From Neohoeflea coraliihabitans (GTDB lineage Bacteria > Pseudomonadota > Alphaproteobacteria > Rhizobiales > Rhizobiaceae): DNA of 64,000 nucleotides. The notes below the pieces were generated by a model. It saw only the letters and a program-made list of their open reading frames with translations. It did no database searches and was not told the DNA's origin. Each line of letters starts with the position of its first letter. Within the stretch, counting starts at the first letter, position 1. Location: positions 620,001-684,000 of the forward strand of contig NZ_JAHWQX010000001.1 of assembly GCF_019334345.1 (NCBI RefSeq), in the 5' to 3' direction. Below are positions 43,434 to 51,618 of the stretch, in pieces. The translations under genes and the position numbers were made by a program.

Positions 43434-45107
43434 TCAGTCTCCGCCGGTGCCGATCTGCATATGCCGCCGGGCGCGCTGCGCCAGGCTCGGCTCGTCCTCG
43501 CCGTGATGGTCCTCGTGCGCACCGCCGAGAATGTGATTGATGCGCGAGCCGGCGCCCTCGCGCCGGGCCGTCAGTTGCACCATCAACGCCGCTACATCCT
43601 TCATTTCGCGCCGCAGAGCCACATCGGAGTGCTGGGTGTCGGCGCTGCGTAACGCCTTTGTCAGCGCCGTCTGCCGCAAGCGCAAATGCGCCACGAGGGA
43701 TTCGATCGACTGCTCGGCGCCGTTGGTCGGCGGCGCCGGTTGCTTGCGCTGGCCGCGCCGTTGGGTGGTCGCAGCCAGCAACCGCCGTGAGACGCTGGGC
43801 TTGACCGCTGGTGCTTCGGCCTGCTGCTTGCTCGCCGCTTGTGAAGGTTTCGCGCGCGGCATTTGCCCCGTGGCGGCGGGCTCTTCCGGAAGCGGCGCTT
43901 TCGCCGCGCCGGGTTCATGGGCTGCCTCCAGCGCAGCTTCGGCGGCGCGCAGACGGCGTATCACCTCGTCAGCCTGTTTTTCGCTTTCCGCCTGCGCCGT
44001 CTCGGCGCTGTGCCGCGCCGCCTCGGCGCGCTGCAATGCCTCGCGGCTGTCGGCCGCTTCCGCCTGTGCCGCATGCAACCGGGCTTCCTTGATCGCCAGC
44101 GCCTTCTCGCCGTCGGCCAGTGCATTTTCCAGTTCGGCCAGTTCCTGGTCGCGCGCCTTTAGTTTGGCGCGCGTTGCCGCAAGCGCCGCATCCGCATCCG
44201 CCAACCGCGTCTCCGTATCCGCCAGCCCGTCGCGCAGGCGGGCAAGATTGGCGTCACTTGCCGCCAGCTTGCGCCGCAGCGTGGCGTGCTCTTCCTCGGC
44301 ATCGCGCACTTCGCTCGTCTTTTCCTGCGCCTTGTCGGCCAGATCCTTTTCGTTCTGTTTCAGCTTTTCGATCAGCGCCACCTGCTGACTGATCGTTTCC
44401 TCACGGTCCGACAGGGCGGTATGCGCCCGGGCCAGACGCTCGTCGAGATCCTCCGACCGGCTGGTCTCGCGCTGCAGCCGGATCTCCGCCTCGCGCGTTG
44501 CCACTGTTCCCTTGCGCACCTCTTCACGCAGGGCGACCCGCTCGTCGCGCAAGGTCTGGATCTGCTGCTTGAAATTTTCGATCGTCGTGGCGCGGGTGGC
44601 CAGATCAAGCTTCAATTCGCCGATCTCGTTGTTGCGCCGTTCGAGTTGTCCTTCGAGGCGCGCAATGGTGGTCGACAGTTCGGAGATCTCGCGCCTGGCC
44701 ACGCCGAGTTCGGCCTGGATGGTATCGTTGCGCGTCTCGAGATCGCGAATCTTCGACTGCATTTCCCGAGCCGACGCCTGGTTTTCGCTCACCGTCTGCT
44801 GCAGTGACAGCACTTCGCTGCGCGCGTCGACCAATTGTTCCTCAAGTTTCACGCCGTGCCGCGCCTGCTCGGCCGTCTCGGCGCGGGCCGAGCGCAGATC
44901 CACCTGCAAGCGTGCCGTCTGCGCTGCGTAACTGGCCCGCTCGAAATCCTTTTCCGCCCGCATTTCCGCCGCCGAAAGCGGCACACTGGCGCGCATCCGG
45001 CGTTCCGTCAGAATGACGATCCGCCGATGGATGACCGGGGCGGCCAGCAGCGCCAGAAGCGCGGCAGCAAGGAACCCCAGAGCGAAGAGCAGCAGAAATT
45101 GAATCAC
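43434..45107 (-). CDS. Membrane-anchored long coiled-coil protein
   Basis: 557 residues. One N-terminal membrane helix (about 2-27, LLLFALGFLAAALLALLAA) is followed by nearly 370 residues of heptad-rich coiled coil (about 45-395). A proline/alanine linker and a short conserved C-terminal region (LRLRQTALTKALRSADTQHS near 477-496) complete it. It may organise an envelope or division structure, but no family is recognised. Its 3' end faces the SpoU gene. Confidence 0.75.
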   Translation of the reverse strand: MIQFLLLFALGFLAAALLALLAAPVIHRRIVILTERRMRASVPLSAAEMRAEKDFERASYAAQTARLQVDLRSARAETAEQARHGVKLEEQLVDARSEVLSLQQTVSENQASAREMQSKIRDLETRNDTIQAELGVARREISELSTTIARLEGQLERRNNEIGELKLDLATRATTIENFKQQIQTLRDERVALREEVRKGTVATREAEIRLQRETSRSEDLDERLARAHTALSDREETISQQVALIEKLKQNEKDLADKAQEKTSEVRDAEEEHATLRRKLAASDANLARLRDGLADTETRLADADAALAATRAKLKARDQELAELENALADGEKALAIKEARLHAAQAEAADSREALQRAEAARHSAETAQAESEKQADEVIRRLRAAEAALEAAHEPGAAKAPLPEEPAATGQMPRAKPSQAASKQQAEAPAVKPSVSRRLLAATTQRRGQRKQPAPPTNGAEQSIESLVAHLRLRQTALTKALRSADTQHSDVALRREMKDVAALMVQLTARREGAGSRINHILGGAHEDHHGEDEPSLAQRARRHMQIGTGGD

Positions 45108-45213
45108 AGACGTGCCAAGTCCCTGGACTGAGTGGCAGAACGTCGTCGCTTAAAGCATGCGGGCTGCCCCCGGAGCAAGCGGCAAGCCTCTCGTCATCTC
45201 TTCGAACACGAAA

Positions 45214-45233
45214 AAGCGGCCCGGAGGCCGCTT
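45214..45233 (-). terminator. Terminator of eipA
   Basis: AAGCGGCC (45214-45221) and GGCCGCTT (45226-45233) form an 8-bp stem with a 4-nt loop. On the minus strand it is followed by T residues (45215-45211), 28 bp after the eipA stop. Confidence 0.8.
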
Positions 45234-45261
45234 GCACTTCGCTCGCGTTGTCGCGACAGGC

Positions 45262-45849
45262 TCAGAAGGGGTTCCAGGTCGGCTGAGAAGTGACCTTCAG
45301 GTAGCCGACATTCACCCCGAGTCGGGCGCCGACTCCGGTGCGGATAGGCACAACGAGGGTGCCGTTGCGCTGCAGCACGGTCATGCCCAGGCCCGCCACG
45401 AGATAGGCCGAGCCGCCGACACCGCCAAATCGACCGTAAACGCCTTCAACGCTCGGCAGGTTGTAGACAAGCATCATCGTCCGGTTGCCGTCGCCACCGT
45501 AATCCCAGCCGATCGATGGGCCCTGCCAGAACACCGAATGCTGGCCGGCGTTCTTGGTGAACAGGTCGCCTTCGCCATAGGTCAGGCCGCCGATCAGCGC
45601 GCCCGATGCTTCCTGTCCGAGAATGTAACCGTTCGGCAAACCGTAATCGCGGAACGCCCGCTCGACGAGCTTGGCAAGGCCGCCCGACGTGGATCCGAAG
45701 AATCCGTGCCCGGCATCAATGATTTCCTGGGTTGTGTAGTGTGTCTGGCTGGTTTCCTGAGCTGCTGCGGTGCCCGATAAACCGGCAGCGACGGCCAGCA
45801 CGGCGAGCATATGCAGCAGTCCGGCAAGGCGTGCGACAATCCGTTTCAT
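45262..45849 (-). CDS. eipA: EipA-like (DUF1134) periplasmic envelope-integrity protein
   Basis: 195 residues with a Sec signal peptide (hydrophobic 8-26, cut after TAAA). The mature domain (DUF1134, about 38-190) has GHGFFGSTSGGLAKLVERAF and GPSIGWDYGGDG. In Brucella EipA is a periplasmic beta-barrel-like protein needed for envelope stress resistance and is reported to be under CtrA control. A near-consensus CtrA box lies 72-87 bp upstream here. Confidence 0.88.
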   Translation of the reverse strand: MKRIVARLAGLLHMLAVLAVAAGLSGTAAAQETSQTHYTTQEIIDAGHGFFGSTSGGLAKLVERAFRDYGLPNGYILGQEASGALIGGLTYGEGDLFTKNAGQHSVFWQGPSIGWDYGGDGNRTMMLVYNLPSVEGVYGRFGGVGGSAYLVAGLGMTVLQRNGTLVVPIRTGVGARLGVNVGYLKVTSQPTWNPF

Positions 45850-45920
45850 GATCGGCTCCTGGATCTGCGTTCGGGCCGTCCTGGCCCTCTTGTTCTCGTG
45901 CGCATTCTGCCGGGAGGGTG

Positions 45921-45936
45921 TTAATAAGCGGTTTAC
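45921..45936. promoter_or_regulatory. CtrA-like box between eipA and chpT
   Basis: TTAA-TAAGCGG-TTTAC fits the CtrA consensus TTAA-N7-TTAAC with one change. It lies 72 bp from the eipA start and 150 bp from the chpT start, so it could serve either. Confidence 0.5.
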
Positions 45937-46086
45937 CTAATGTGGTGTCTTTATGGCGCCGATACGCACGAGGTGTCACATCCGCCTGGCTTGCGATTGT
46001 TTGCCCGAGCGTGCAAACGTCGCACGGATGCGCGAGTCGCCCCGCCGCTCCGCTGCGCGCCGTCAGCTCTAGAAGAGGAACGTCAA

Positions 46087-46728
46087 ATGTCGAAAAACCC
46101 CAACCTGACGCTGTCAGGTCCGGATCTTGCCGCTCTGCTGTGCAGCCGCGTGTGCCACGACATCATCTCGCCGGTGGGCGCCATTAACAACGGCCTTGAA
46201 CTGCTCGACGAAGGCGGCGCCGACGAAGACGCCATGGACCTGATTCGCTCCAGCGCGCTCAACGCCTCGGTGCGTCTGAAATTTGCCCGCCTTGCCTTTG
46301 GCGCCTCTGGCTCGATCGGCGCGTCCATCGACACCGGCGAGGCGGAAAAGGTTGTCATCGACTATGTTTCCGCCGACGCCAAGACGGAGGTCACCTGGAC
46401 CGGCCCGCGCGCCATCATACCGAAGAACCAGGTCAAGCTGCTGCTCAATCTGTTCCTCGTCGCCTATGGCGCCATTCCGCGTGGCGGCACCATCGACATT
46501 GCTCTTGCCGACCTTGAAACGGCGCCACATTTCAAGCTGACCTGCCGCGGGCGCATGGTCCGCGTCCCGCCGAAATTTCTCGAGATTCATTCCGGGCAGA
46601 TGGAAGAGGCTGTCGATGCGCACGCCATCCAGCCCTACTACACCGTGCTCCTTGCCGATGAAGCCAGCATGCGGATCTCCTGCTCGGCAAATACCGATGA
46701 GGTGGTGTTCACCGCCCAGCCGTCGTAG
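46087..46728 (+). CDS. chpT: ChpT histidine phosphotransferase
   Basis: 213 residues. H24 in LCSRVCHDIISPVGAINNGL is the phosphorylated histidine of the dimeric DHp-like domain. The C-terminal half is a degenerate Bergerat ATPase-like fold without nucleotide motifs. ChpT passes phosphate from CckA to CtrA and CpdR. AGGAACGTCAA precedes the ATG at 46087. It lies 0.76 kb from ctrA. Confidence 0.9.
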   Translation: MSKNPNLTLSGPDLAALLCSRVCHDIISPVGAINNGLELLDEGGADEDAMDLIRSSALNASVRLKFARLAFGASGSIGASIDTGEAEKVVIDYVSADAKTEVTWTGPRAIIPKNQVKLLLNLFLVAYGAIPRGGTIDIALADLETAPHFKLTCRGRMVRVPPKFLEIHSGQMEEAVDAHAIQPYYTVLLADEASMRISCSANTDEVVFTAQPS

Positions 46729-46987
46729 CCGGCGCGCACGTCACCTGAACCCGTGCTCAGGCCGGCGGAGATCGCCGCCGGCCACGGCGGGGCAGATCGC
46801 CCCTGCCGGCTCAGGCAGCCGGCAATCGCCCCGCAACCCTCCGTTAAGCCTGTCCATTGACCGTTTCTTACCACCTCCCTGGTAGGCTCATCGTGTTCGC
46901 AGGGCACCATGTGGCCACAGCGCGGGCAGCTCTTGCCCGCCGGTCGACCGGCACAGCCCGCGCACCGCAGGGACCAGGGAGACGACA

Positions 46988-47350
46988 ATGCAGAGATTGA
47001 TGATTGCCGACGATTCCGCCGTGATTTGCAAGGTCGCCAAGCGGATCCTGACCGGCATGAACTTCCTCGTCGTCGAGGCCTCCAATACCGGAGAGGCTCT
47101 GGAAATGTGCGAGGCACAGCTGCCGTCGGTTCTCGTTGTCGACGCCGGCATGCCGGACGCCTTGAAGCTGATCACGACGGTCCGCCAGATGCAGGGCGGC
47201 GACAAGGTCAAGATCTTCTATTCAACCATCGAGAACGACATCAAGGTGCTGATGGTCGGCAAGCGCGCCGGCGCCGACGATTTCCTGATCAAGCCGTTCG
47301 ACCGGAACATTCTCGAGACCACCTTCGGCCCGCACGCCCTCGCGGCCTGA
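46988..47350 (+). CDS. Single-domain response regulator (CheY-like)
   Basis: 120 residues consisting only of a receiver: acidic pair D8/D9, phospho-acceptor D52 in VLVVDAGMPD, T80 in FYSTIEND and K102 in FLIKPFD. No output domain is present. It is not CpdR by sequence (no CpdR-like MDGIEL after the aspartate). Its position between chpT and ctrA suggests it takes phosphate from ChpT or acts as a sink. AGGGAGACGACA precedes the ATG. Confidence 0.85.
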   Translation: MQRLMIADDSAVICKVAKRILTGMNFLVVEASNTGEALEMCEAQLPSVLVVDAGMPDALKLITTVRQMQGGDKVKIFYSTIENDIKVLMVGKRAGADDFLIKPFDRNILETTFGPHALAA

Positions 47351-47384
47351 GCGCGCGGACGCCCGTCCACGCTCTCAGCAAAAA

Positions 47385-47405
47385 ACCCGCCGGCAAGCGG
47401 CGGGT
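47385..47405 (-). terminator. Terminator of ctrA
   Basis: ACCCGCCG (47385-47392) pairs with CGGCGGGT (47398-47405). On the minus strand a run of T (47386-47380) follows. It lies between the convergent receiver gene and ctrA. Confidence 0.8.
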
Positions 47406-47489
47406 CTGTCGAATTCTTTCGCTGAGGCAATTCACGTTAAGCCAGGCAACTGCTTACCGCCCCATTGTGGCGTCGGCGCGCCGCGCGTC

Positions 47490-48191
47490 TCAGGCGCTTT
47501 CGCGAATTTCGCTCTCTTCCGGCTCGCGCAGCACATAGCCGCGACCCCACACGGTCTCGATATAGTTCTTGCCGCCGGCCGCTGTCGCAAGTTTCTTGCG
47601 CAGCTTGCAGATGAAGACGTCGATGATCTTCAATTCCGGCTCGTCCATGCCCCCATACAGATGATTGAGGAACATTTCCTTGGTCAACGTCGTGCCCTTG
47701 CGCAGCGAAAGCAGCTCGAGCATCTGGTATTCCTTGCCGGTCAAATGCACGCGCTGTGCACCGACTTCGACGGTCTTGGCATCCAGGTTGACGACCAGAT
47801 CGCCGGTGGTGATCACCGACTGTGCATGGCCCTTCGACCGCCGCACGATGGCGTGAATGCGCGCCACCAGCTCATCCTTGTGAAAAGGCTTGGTCATGTA
47901 GTCATCGGCGCCGAAACCAAGGCCGCGCACCTTGTCTTCAATACCGGCCATGCCCGACAGGATCAGGATCGGCGTCTTGACCTTTGACAGCCGCAAGGTG
48001 CGCAACACCTCGTACCCGGACATATCGGGCAGGTTGAGGTCGAGCAGAATGATGTCGTAGTCGTAGAGTTTGCCGAGATCCACACCCTCCTCGCCCAGGT
48101 CGGTGGTGTAGACGTTGAAACTCTCGGACTTGAGCATCAATTCGATACTCTGCGCCGTGGCGCTGTCATCCTCAATCAGTAGTACGCGCAT
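47490..48191 (-). CDS. ctrA: Cell-cycle master response regulator CtrA
   Basis: 233 residues from ATG 48191 ([20 protein letters not shown]). The receiver has D51 in [12 protein letters not shown] and K104 in YMTKPF. The OmpR-type winged helix has [20 protein letters not shown] and [14 protein letters not shown]. It controls replication, division, motility and envelope genes by binding TTAA-N7-TTAAC. Upstream TTAA-rich sequence suggests autoregulation. Nearby chpT and sciP encode its activator and inhibitor. Confidence 0.97.
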   Translation of the reverse strand: MRVLLIEDDSATAQSIELMLKSESFNVYTTDLGEEGVDLGKLYDYDIILLDLNLPDMSGYEVLRTLRLSKVKTPILILSGMAGIEDKVRGLGFGADDYMTKPFHKDELVARIHAIVRRSKGHAQSVITTGDLVVNLDAKTVEVGAQRVHLTGKEYQMLELLSLRKGTTLTKEMFLNHLYGGMDEPELKIIDVFICKLRKKLATAAGGKNYIETVWGRGYVLREPEESEIRESA

Positions 48192-48636
48192 ATTCATCCC
48201 CTTATCCGCCGCCGTAGAGCCGTCATCAACGCCCACTACACGGTACGGGTCCAGTCGTTGCCTGATTTGGAGGCTGCCATGGAATGGTTAACAAATTCTG
48301 AGGAAGGTACGCAACCGTTCAGAAGGAGTTAAATCCACATGGTAGACTCCTGATTTTTCTTCAAAAAAGCCATTCATTGACTTTCGCAAACCACTTCAGG
48401 AAAAGCGGCTAAATGATTCAATCGACTCCACAAAAGCAGTCGAAAAAGCCAGTCTTCGTTTACCTCGCCTTAAACCATGACGCTTAGTATTAACGATGCC
48501 CGTAAACGAATTCTTACCAAAACCGGCGAAAAGTTAATGCCTGTTAAATGAGGTGATGATTCGCGTACGGGCAGGTCGAACCGGCCGGTTCGGCTCAGAA
48601 TGAGATCCGGGGTCTCGCATCACGGGAGTATTGCGT
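48192..48636. promoter_or_regulatory. ctrA / fliJ divergent control region
   Basis: This 445-bp gene-free stretch is AT-richer than its surroundings and has several CtrA-like elements: GGTTAAC at about 48285, TTAAACCAT (48470-48478), TTAACG near 48490, and TTAA-N6-TTAA (48534-48547). It should contain the ctrA promoters on the minus strand and that of the fliJ-like gene. Exact start sites cannot be read. Confidence 0.55.
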
Positions 48637-48987
48637 ATGAAGTCGCGTGAGAGCCACGTTCGCCTGAAACAGTTTCAGGTCAACGAAAAATCCCGCCAGT
48701 TGAGCCAGATTCAGCTCATGATGGCGGAAATGCAGAAAATGGCAGCCGAGCTGGAGTACCAGATCGTCGCCGAGGAAAAGAAGGCCGGAATTTCGGATCC
48801 GTCCCACTTTGCCTATCCGACCTTCGCCAAGGCCGCGCGCCAGCGCGCCGACAATCTTCAGAATTCGGCGCGCGATCTGCAGCTGCAGCTCGAAGCGGCG
48901 GAATTGGCACTTGAGGAAGCCGAAGCGGAATACGCCAAGGCAACCGCGCTTGAAAACCGTGATCAGAAGGCTGGCCGCGCCGTCTGA
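48637..48987 (+). CDS. fliJ: FliJ-like flagellar export chaperone
   Basis: 116 residues, almost wholly helical coiled coil (MKSRESHVRLKQFQVNEKSR, then LSQIQLMMAEMQKMAAELEY), as in FliJ. FliJ helps the flagellar type III export ATPase. I chose the ATG at 48637 (CGGGAG upstream) over a TTG at 48631. In rhizobia a gene of this type is found divergent from ctrA, which would place it under CtrA control. Confidence 0.75.
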   Translation: MKSRESHVRLKQFQVNEKSRQLSQIQLMMAEMQKMAAELEYQIVAEEKKAGISDPSHFAYPTFAKAARQRADNLQNSARDLQLQLEAAELALEEAEAEYAKATALENRDQKAGRAV

Positions 48988-49073
48988 CGCCGCACCCGCC
49001 TCCGCGATTTCTCGATCTGACCGGTGCTGGATCCCAGGGGTCCATCGCCGGTCAAGTCATGTTTTGAGGGCGT

Positions 49074-49733
49074 TTGCGCGGGGAGATACTTGTCTTGTCA
49101 GCGCAGCTGTGCAGGCTGGCAGCGTCCAATTCGCAAGGCTGGCAGAGACGAGTCCTCTGCCGCCTGCAAATTTTAACCGCACGCGACCGGCCTCGCAATC
49201 AGCTGCCGGCGCAATCACAGCCGGAAAAGCCCTTGCAGCGCATCCTGCCCGTCACGCTGGTCCTCGCGGCATTCTGCCTGGCGCTCGGCCTTGTGCTGCC
49301 GCTGATGCGTTTTGAGAAACTCTATCTGTTTGACAGCGCGCCTTCGCTGATCGGCATCATCCATAGCCTTTGGAGTGATGGCGAATGGGCCCTGTCCGCC
49401 ATCATCTTCCTTGTGTCGGTGCTGTTTCCCCTGCTCAAACTGTGTGCCATTGCCGCTCAGGCGCTCGCACCATTGCAGCCTTCGGCAGCACCGCGGAAAT
49501 TGTCATCCGCACGCTTTTTGCCGCATCTCAGTCGCTGGTCGCTGATGGATGTGATGATCGTCGCCATCGTCATCGTGGCCGCCAAGACCGGCGGCCTGGC
49601 GCAGGCCACCTCGCAGCCTGGCCTCTGGTTTTACGCGCTTTCGGCACTTCTCGCGGTGCTTTCCCATGCGATGGTGATCCGCATGCGCACGGCAATTGGC
49701 GCACCATTGCATCCCATCAAGGACGACGCCTGA
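49074..49733 (+). CDS. PqiA-like membrane protein
   Basis: Up to 219 residues from a TTG at 49074; the true start may be later, since the first ~55 residues are unlike the family. Four membrane helices follow (LPVTLVLAAFCLALGLVLPL to the C-terminus), with SLMDVMIVAIVIVAAKTGGL, a PqiA-domain hallmark (W-S-x-x-D-V). PqiA domains act in envelope lipid transport. No pqiB is adjacent. Confidence 0.75.
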   Translation: MRGEILVLSAQLCRLAASNSQGWQRRVLCRLQILTARDRPRNQLPAQSQPEKPLQRILPVTLVLAAFCLALGLVLPLMRFEKLYLFDSAPSLIGIIHSLWSDGEWALSAIIFLVSVLFPLLKLCAIAAQALAPLQPSAAPRKLSSARFLPHLSRWSLMDVMIVAIVIVAAKTGGLAQATSQPGLWFYALSALLAVLSHAMVIRMRTAIGAPLHPIKDDA

Positions 49734-49773
49734 CGGCGCTGTCGCCGACAAGAGCAAAGGTCGAACGATAAGA

Positions 49774-50049
49774 TCAGTGGCGATACTGCTGGATTCGCGT
49801 CGTGCGCAGTCCGGCCAGACCGTGATCGGTGATCGACGACTGCCAGGACAGGAACTCCTCCACCGTCAATGTGTAGCGATCGCAAGCCTCTTCGAGGCTG
49901 AGCAGGCCGCCGCGCACGGCGGCGACAACCTCGGCTTTTCGACGGATCACCCATCGCCTCGTATTGGCAGGGGGCAAATCGGCAATCGTCAACGGACTGC
50001 CATCCGGGCCGATCACATATTTGACGCGGGGTCGTACCATATCGGTCAT
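49774..50049 (-). CDS. sciP: SciP-like (DUF1153) CtrA inhibitor
   Basis: 91 residues with KYVIGPDGSPLTIADLPPAN and the HTH RRKAEVVAAVRGGLLSLEEA, then CDRYTLTVEEFLSWQ. This is the full DUF1153 family. SciP binds CtrA (and DNA) and blocks CtrA-driven transcription in G1. It lies 1.6 kb from ctrA, next to the fliJ and pqiA-like genes. Confidence 0.93.
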   Translation of the reverse strand: MTDMVRPRVKYVIGPDGSPLTIADLPPANTRRWVIRRKAEVVAAVRGGLLSLEEACDRYTLTVEEFLSWQSSITDHGLAGLRTTRIQQYRH

Positions 50050-50345
50050 TGGACACTCTTACAAACTCAAGACCTAGTAGAAGCAGGCTACCCACTCTGT
50101 TTTAAAATTTGCCTAAGGACGCAATAATCTTTCGGTAACGTTTCGGCACAGGTTCAGGGCATGCCATCACCCGGTGCCTACGGGGTGAACTGCGACCGGA
50201 ACGGCTGACAGGCGGAATGCCGGGCGGGCTGACGGGCGGCGGGCCGAACAGAAGCGGACTTGTTGCCGCCACGTTGAAACCCTATAAGGCGCCGTGAAAA
50301 CCGCTTGATCGGCGCCTTCAACGCCTTTGAATGCCGGAGTAGAAA

Positions 50346-51578
50346 GTGAACAGTCTCGATTTTGACAAGTCGCCCGGCGACACCCGTGTCGTGGTCGCAA
50401 TGTCCGGTGGAGTCGACAGTTCGGTCGTCGCCGGCCTGCTGAAGGGCGAAGGCTATGACGTTCTTGGCGTCACCTTGCAGCTCTATGATCATGGCTCTGC
50501 CGTGCACCGGGCCGGCTCCTGCTGTGCCGGTCAGGATATTGATGATGCCCGTCGCGCCTGCGAGACGCTTGGCATCCCGCATTATGTCCTCGATTATGAG
50601 AAGCGTTTCCGCGAGGCGGTTATCAATCCCTTTGCTGAAAGCTACGTTGCCGGCGAGACGCCGATACCATGCGTGGCCTGCAATCAGACAGTCAAATTCG
50701 CCGATCTGCTGGCCACGGCCCGCGATCTGGGCGCCGATTGCCTGGCGACCGGCCACTATATTCGCTCACGCGCCGCGCCGACGCCCGAAAATCCAGGCCA
50801 CCGCGCGCTTTACCGGCCGGTCGATTCGGGCCGTGACCAGAGTTATTTTCTGTTCGCCACGACCCAGGAACAGGTCGATTTCCTGCGCTTCCCCCTCGGC
50901 AACCTGCCGAAGGCGCAGACCCGAGCGCTTGCCGAGCAGATGGGACTGGGTGTCGCCAAGAAGGCGGACAGCCAGGATATCTGCTTCGTCCCGCAGGGCA
51001 AATATGCCGATGTCATCGCAAAGCTGCGTCCCAATGCAGCGCTGGCCGGCGAGATCGTGCATATGGACGGCCGCATCCTCGGCGATCATCCGGGCATCGT
51101 TCATTACACGATCGGTCAGCGCAAGGGGCTTGGGGTGGCCACCGGCGAGCCCTTGTACGTCGTACACCTCGACGCACGCTCAAAGCGTGTCATTGTCGGC
51201 CCGCGAGAAGCTCTGGAAACGCGCAGCGTCGTGCTGCGGCAGGTCAACTGGCTGGGCGACGAGCCGGTTGAGGCCATTGGCGCAGACGGTTTCGCCTGTT
51301 TTGCCAAGCTGCGCTCGACGCGCCCGCCGCTTCCGGTGGTGGTTCATCGCGTGCAGATTGACGGCGAATGGCGGATCGAGGTCGAGCTCCTCGACCGCGA
51401 GGATGGCATCGCAGCCGGCCAGGCGTGCGTTCTTTATTCCGCGCCGGATGCAGGCGCGCGCGTTTTCGGCGGTGGCTTCATAGACCGCGCCTTGCGGGCG
51501 CCAGAAGCCGAGGCGCGCCTGGCGGAGCTGGCCGAAAGTGGTGAGCAACGACCGACCGCCGCCGTCCCCGCCTCCTGA
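50346..51578 (+). CDS. mnmA: tRNA 2-thiouridylase MnmA
   Basis: 410 residues from a GTG at 50346 (GGAG upstream). The PP-loop is [17 protein letters not shown]109 in [12 protein letters not shown] and a second cysteine in [13 protein letters not shown] (about 210) form the catalytic pair. C-terminal beta domains complete it. It thiolates U34 of tRNA Lys, Glu and Gln. The stretch 50050-50345 upstream shows no other gene. Confidence 0.95.
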   Translation: MNSLDFDKSPGDTRVVVAMSGGVDSSVVAGLLKGEGYDVLGVTLQLYDHGSAVHRAGSCCAGQDIDDARRACETLGIPHYVLDYEKRFREAVINPFAESYVAGETPIPCVACNQTVKFADLLATARDLGADCLATGHYIRSRAAPTPENPGHRALYRPVDSGRDQSYFLFATTQEQVDFLRFPLGNLPKAQTRALAEQMGLGVAKKADSQDICFVPQGKYADVIAKLRPNAALAGEIVHMDGRILGDHPGIVHYTIGQRKGLGVATGEPLYVVHLDARSKRVIVGPREALETRSVVLRQVNWLGDEPVEAIGADGFACFAKLRSTRPPLPVVVHRVQIDGEWRIEVELLDREDGIAAGQACVLYSAPDAGARVFGGGFIDRALRAPEAEARLAELAESGEQRPTAAVPAS

Positions 51579-51618
51579 AAAGAAGCGGCAGTCGGCTAGA
51601 AACCAACCAGGCGTTTCG

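Noticed and set aside
46988-47350. Assignment of the single-domain receiver as CpdR
   Set aside because: The sequence around the phospho-aspartate and the alpha4-beta5 face do not match CpdR, so no symbol was given.
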